Assembly (NCBI GenBank): GCA_903917955.1
Contig: CAIXCO010000046.1
Location: 1 to 8,425 of the forward strand
From: an uncultured Chlorobiaceae bacterium
Lineage (GTDB): Bacteria; Bacteroidota; Chlorobiia; Chlorobiales; Chlorobiaceae
Reading direction: 5' to 3'
Length of the DNA stretch: 8,425 nt
In this document: positions 5,817 to 8,425 of the stretch, piece after piece
Layout: each line of letters begins with the position of its first letter
Position numbering within the stretch: the stretch's first letter is position 1
Made by a program: the position numbers and the translations under genes
Notes under the pieces: generated by a model
Told to the model about the DNA's origin: nothing
Seen by the model: only the letters and a program-made list of their open reading frames with translations
The model's database searches: none

Positions 5817-6715
5817 TGAAAGCAGGAATTGTGGGGTTGGGTAAAATGGGCTTTAATATGGCGGAGCATCTGCTTGAGTGCGGCCATGACCTTGTGGTGT
5901 ATGACCTTGCTGGGGAGGCTGTTGCTGCCTTGGCGCAAAAAGGGGCGGTTGCTGCCGGTTCGCTGCAGGAGCTTGCCGCTCTACTCGATGCCCCCCGTCT
6001 GATCTGGTTGATGGTGCCTGCCGGTGTTCCGGTTGACAGTACCCTTGAGCAACTTCTCCCTCTGCTTGAGCGTGGAGATATTGTTGTTGATGGGGGGAAT
6101 TCGTATTACAAGGATTCCGAACGACGGGCGGCTCACCTCCGTGAAGGGGGGATAGGTTTTCTTGACGCAGGTACAAGCGGAGGCCTTGATGGGGCTCGGC
6201 ATGGCGCCTGCATCATGGTTGGTGGCGAAAAATCGGCCTATGACCGTATAGAGCCATTGCTGAGCGACCTTTGCGTGGAAAAGGGATATGGTTATATGGG
6301 CCGATCCGGAGCGGGCCATTTCGCTAAAATGGTGCATAATGGTATTGAATATGGCATGATGCAGTCAATGGGCGAAGGGTTTAACCTGCTTGATGCAAGT
6401 GGCTATGATTTTGATCTTGAAACGCTTTCCCGGGTATGGTCCCACGGTTCTGTGATTCGTGGCTGGCTGATGGAGCTGATGGAGAGTGCGCTCCAAAAAG
6501 ATCCAAAGCTTGGTTATCTCAAAGGCTCAATAGCCGATTCAGGAGAGGGGCGTTGGACGGTCGAGGCCGCCCTCGAGCATGAGGTTTCAATTCCTGTGAT
6601 TGCAGCCTCTCTTTTCAGCCGTTACCGTTCACGTTCCGACGAAAATTTTTCTGACAGGGCTGTTGCTGCCTTGCGTCACGAGTTCGGAGGACACGCTTTT
6701 ATCGACAAATCATAA
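5816..6715 (+). CDS. gnd: 6-phosphogluconate dehydrogenase, decarboxylating, short (YqeC/GndA-like) type
   Basis: A 299-residue enzyme converting 6-phosphogluconate to ribulose 5-phosphate and CO2 in the oxidative pentose phosphate pathway. It is the short class of about 300 residues, against about 470 for the E. coli type, and lacks the long C-terminal helical extension. The Rossmann fingerprint GLGKMG is at 7-12, VDGGNS at 91-96 and the substrate loop TSGG at 120-123. The catalytic segment GHFAKMVHNGIEYG (167-180) carries Lys171, His174, Asn175 and Glu178, and DSGEGRWT is at 241-248. The second beta strand ends in Asp30 (VVYD), where NADP+-specific enzymes have a neutral residue followed by Arg. 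This suggests NAD+ preference, an inference only. The start ATG takes its A from the last heptamer of the upstream repeat. There is no Shine-Dalgarno sequence. zwf follows after 14 bp, so the two are surely one operon. Confidence 0.94.
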   Translation: MKAGIVGLGKMGFNMAEHLLECGHDLVVYDLAGEAVAALAQKGAVAAGSLQELAALLDAPRLIWLMVPAGVPVDSTLEQLLPLLERGDIVVDGGNSYYKDSERRAAHLREGGIGFLDAGTSGGLDGARHGACIMVGGEKSAYDRIEPLLSDLCVEKGYGYMGRSGAGHFAKMVHNGIEYGMMQSMGEGFNLLDASGYDFDLETLSRVWSHGSVIRGWLMELMESALQKDPKLGYLKGSIADSGEGRWTVEAALEHEVSIPVIAASLFSRYRSRSDENFSDRAVAALRHEFGGHAFIDKS

Positions 6716-6729
6716 TTGGGCAACCTGTC

Positions 6730-8166
6730 ATGCCGCTAAAGCCGGATAATTGCACCCTTGTCATTTTTGGCGCTCACAGCGACCTCGCCATCCGCAAACT
6801 CTTTCCCTCACTTTACGAGCTTGCTCTCTGGGGCCATCTTCCTGATGAGTACCGCATTATCGGTGTTGGGCGTGCTACTCTCACCCTCGAAGAGTTCCGT
6901 AAAAAGGTGCATGAAAAGATGGCAGTCCTCTTTCCTGAAACCTTGCAGGATGAAGCGGCTTTCCGATCATTCTCAGCCCGACTCTTTTATGTGGGTGTTG
7001 ATTTTTCCCGCCGCGAAGAGTACCATGCCCTGCAGAAAGAGATCATGGAGGGAGGTGCAGGGTCGGGTGCCAAAGCTAATCTCCTGTTCTATCTTGCAAC
7101 TCCGCAAGCTCTTGCGCCGGTTATTGTCAGCAACCTCGGCCATGCAGGGCTTGGAGAAAAAGATGGGTCACGGGGAAGCTGGCGAAAAATTATTGTGGAG
7201 AAGCCCTACGGAAGTAACCTGCAAACGGCACGTGAACTCAATACCGGTATCGGGCAGGTTTTTCATGAAGAGCGAATTTTCCGAATCGACCACTACCTCG
7301 GCAAGGAGACGGTTCAGAACATCATGGTCTTCCGTTTTTCCAATGGAATTTTTGAACCCTTGTGGAACCGCCACAACATTGCCAATGTAGCCATCACCAT
7401 TGCCGAAGAGTTCGGTATCCGTGACCGGGGCGCTTTCTACGAAGAGGCTGGTCTGCTGCGCGACATCATGCAGAATCACGCGCTGCAGCTCCTTGCATCA
7501 GTTGCCATGGAGCCACCAGTCGATTTCTCAGCCGATGCGGTGCGCGACGAAAAAGCGAAGCTTCTCCGTTCAATTCGTCCAATTACACCTCAGAGTGTTC
7601 GAGGCGCGGTTGTTCTCGGCCAGTATGAGGGATACCGCACTGAAAAAAATGTTGCCCCCGATTCAACGGTTGAGACCTTTGCGGCAATAAAATTCTTTAT
7701 TGATAACTGGCGATGGAAAGATGTTCCCTTCTTTGTCAAGGCGGGAAAGAATCTGGCCGAAACGGTGACCGAGATTGTTATTACCTTCAAGTGCCCGCCC
7801 CAGAACTATTTTGGCTCGTCCGAGAACTGCTGCTATACCGCCAATCAGGTTATTCTTCGAATCCAGCCCGAAGAGACCATTGCCATAAAGTTTGGAGCAA
7901 AACGTCCGGGTGAAGCGCTCATTACTGACCCCGTTTTTATGAAATTCGATTACAAGAGCTCGTTTACCGAGGCTGGTATGACTCCCTATCACCGCCTGCT
8001 GCTTGATGCCATGGCGGGTGATCAGATGAATTTTATCCGCCAGGACAGCGTCGAATACTCCTGGGAGATTATTGATGCCATCAGGGAGGCTGTCGGCACG
8101 CAACCGCCAGAAAGCTATCCGGCGCATTCATGGGGTCCGCAGTCGGTGCAGGCCATCTATTGCTGA
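6730..8166 (+). CDS. zwf: Glucose-6-phosphate 1-dehydrogenase
   Basis: A 478-residue enzyme oxidising glucose 6-phosphate to 6-phosphoglucono-delta-lactone, the entry step of the oxidative pentose phosphate pathway. The length is typical. Arg48 in GVGRATL matches the position that contacts the NADP+ 2'-phosphate. EKPYG is at 157-161. The signature RIDHYLGKE (185-193) supplies Asp187 and substrate-binding His188, and MQNHALQLL (247-255) supplies the catalytic base His250. One feature is odd: the dinucleotide fingerprint near the N-terminus, normally GASGDLA or GATGDLA, reads GAHSDLA (14-20), so the second conserved glycine is replaced by Ser17. All other active-site motifs are intact, so the enzyme is probably functional. 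It follows gnd by 14 bp, has no clear Shine-Dalgarno sequence, and is followed by a good terminator. The lactonase gene (pgl) that usually accompanies it is not seen in this window. Confidence 0.95.
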   Translation: MPLKPDNCTLVIFGAHSDLAIRKLFPSLYELALWGHLPDEYRIIGVGRATLTLEEFRKKVHEKMAVLFPETLQDEAAFRSFSARLFYVGVDFSRREEYHALQKEIMEGGAGSGAKANLLFYLATPQALAPVIVSNLGHAGLGEKDGSRGSWRKIIVEKPYGSNLQTARELNTGIGQVFHEERIFRIDHYLGKETVQNIMVFRFSNGIFEPLWNRHNIANVAITIAEEFGIRDRGAFYEEAGLLRDIMQNHALQLLASVAMEPPVDFSADAVRDEKAKLLRSIRPITPQSVRGAVVLGQYEGYRTEKNVAPDSTVETFAAIKFFIDNWRWKDVPFFVKAGKNLAETVTEIVITFKCPPQNYFGSSENCCYTANQVILRIQPEETIAIKFGAKRPGEALITDPVFMKFDYKSSFTEAGMTPYHRLLLDAMAGDQMNFIRQDSVEYSWEIIDAIREAVGTQPPESYPAHSWGPQSVQAIYC

Positions 8167-8230
8167 CTGGCAAAAAAATATTATTTCCCTTCGCGGTACT
8201 CTTGCGCACCTTTCGAGTTGGTATTCATGC

Positions 8231-8264
8231 AAAAGGGTGTAAAACCCCGTTTTCAGGCCCTTTT
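8231..8264 (+). terminator. Intrinsic terminator after zwf
   Basis: A two-part hairpin lies 64 bases after the zwf stop. The outer stem AAAAGGG (8231-8237) pairs with CCCTTTT (8258-8264), and the inner stem AAAAC (8241-8245) pairs with GTTTT (8249-8253) around CCC. The final T-run extends to 8265. This is the best terminator candidate in the window and probably ends the glycosyltransferase-gnd-zwf unit. Confidence 0.65.
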
Positions 8265-8265
8265 T

Positions 8266-8425
8266 CTGCTTAATTCAGATCTTTTCATGAAGAAAGAGGA
8301 AGAAAAGATTAGGAAGGCAAAGGTAAAGATGGTACATTGGGAACCCACTGAAGAATGACCGAAAGGGAAAGTGAAAGTGGACAAGAGCCTGCAAAATGGC
8401 ACGTTATTTGACAGTATGAGATGAA
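8266..8425. other. Right-end region without recognised gene; purine-rich tract
   Basis: No recognisable gene lies between the zwf terminator and the window end. From 8287 to 8332 the plus strand is about 87% purine (40 of 46 bases), and purine-rich sequence continues intermittently to about 8390. An ATG at 8287 opens 23 highly charged codons (MKKEEEKIRKAK...), ending at 8358 with an ATGA overlap to an 18-codon frame (8355-8411). Neither has a clear ribosome-binding site or resembles a family I know. It could be the upstream region of a gene beyond the window or the remnant of one. Confidence 0.4.

Noticed and set aside
8227..8286. Longer version of the right-end small frame starting at ATG 8227
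   Set aside because: Its first 13 codons lie inside the zwf terminator hairpin, which explains that sequence better than a coding start.

Overview
This window looks like ordinary chromosomal housekeeping and accessory DNA from a bacterium of intermediate GC content. Gene style and content suggest a green sulfur bacterium (Chlorobi, Chlorobium/Pelodictyon-like). That assignment rests on overall impression and on the ACTGATA-type heptamer repeats. No rRNA or other firm taxonomic marker is present, so it is an inference of moderate confidence. I see no mobile element, CRISPR array, tRNA, rRNA or phage gene, and no convincing new multi-gene system.

Layout from left to right. The window opens inside a TrmH/SpoU-type RNA 2'-O-methyltransferase whose N-terminus lies outside. 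It converges on a minus-strand TerC-family membrane protein gene, with a hairpin between the two stops. A divergent gap of about 165 bp separates TerC from a plus-strand class-3-type aldehyde dehydrogenase. That gap holds an unusually perfect Shine-Dalgarno sequence and a possible 23-codon leader reading frame that ends on the dehydrogenase GTG start. A patatin-like phospholipase follows, then a YbaK-type aminoacyl-tRNA deacylase homologue, then a GT4-family glycosyltransferase.

The last third is a carbohydrate block: the glycosyltransferase, a short-type 6-phosphogluconate dehydrogenase (gnd) and glucose-6-phosphate dehydrogenase (zwf), closely spaced and ending in a good intrinsic terminator. 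gnd and zwf catalyse the two oxidative steps of the pentose phosphate pathway. The intervening lactonase (pgl) is not in the window. The junction between the glycosyltransferase and gnd is built from six tandem ACTGANN heptamers with a palindrome. It encodes the last residues of the glycosyltransferase and supplies the first base of the gnd start codon. After the zwf terminator about 160 bp remain without a recognisable gene, including a strongly purine-biased stretch.

Most interesting points: the heptamer array at the glycosyltransferase/gnd junction; the altered nucleotide-binding fingerprint of Zwf (GAHSDLA instead of GASGDLA); the acidic cofactor-discriminating position in Gnd, suggesting NAD+ use beside an NADP+-type Zwf; and the leader reading frame before the aldehyde dehydrogenase.
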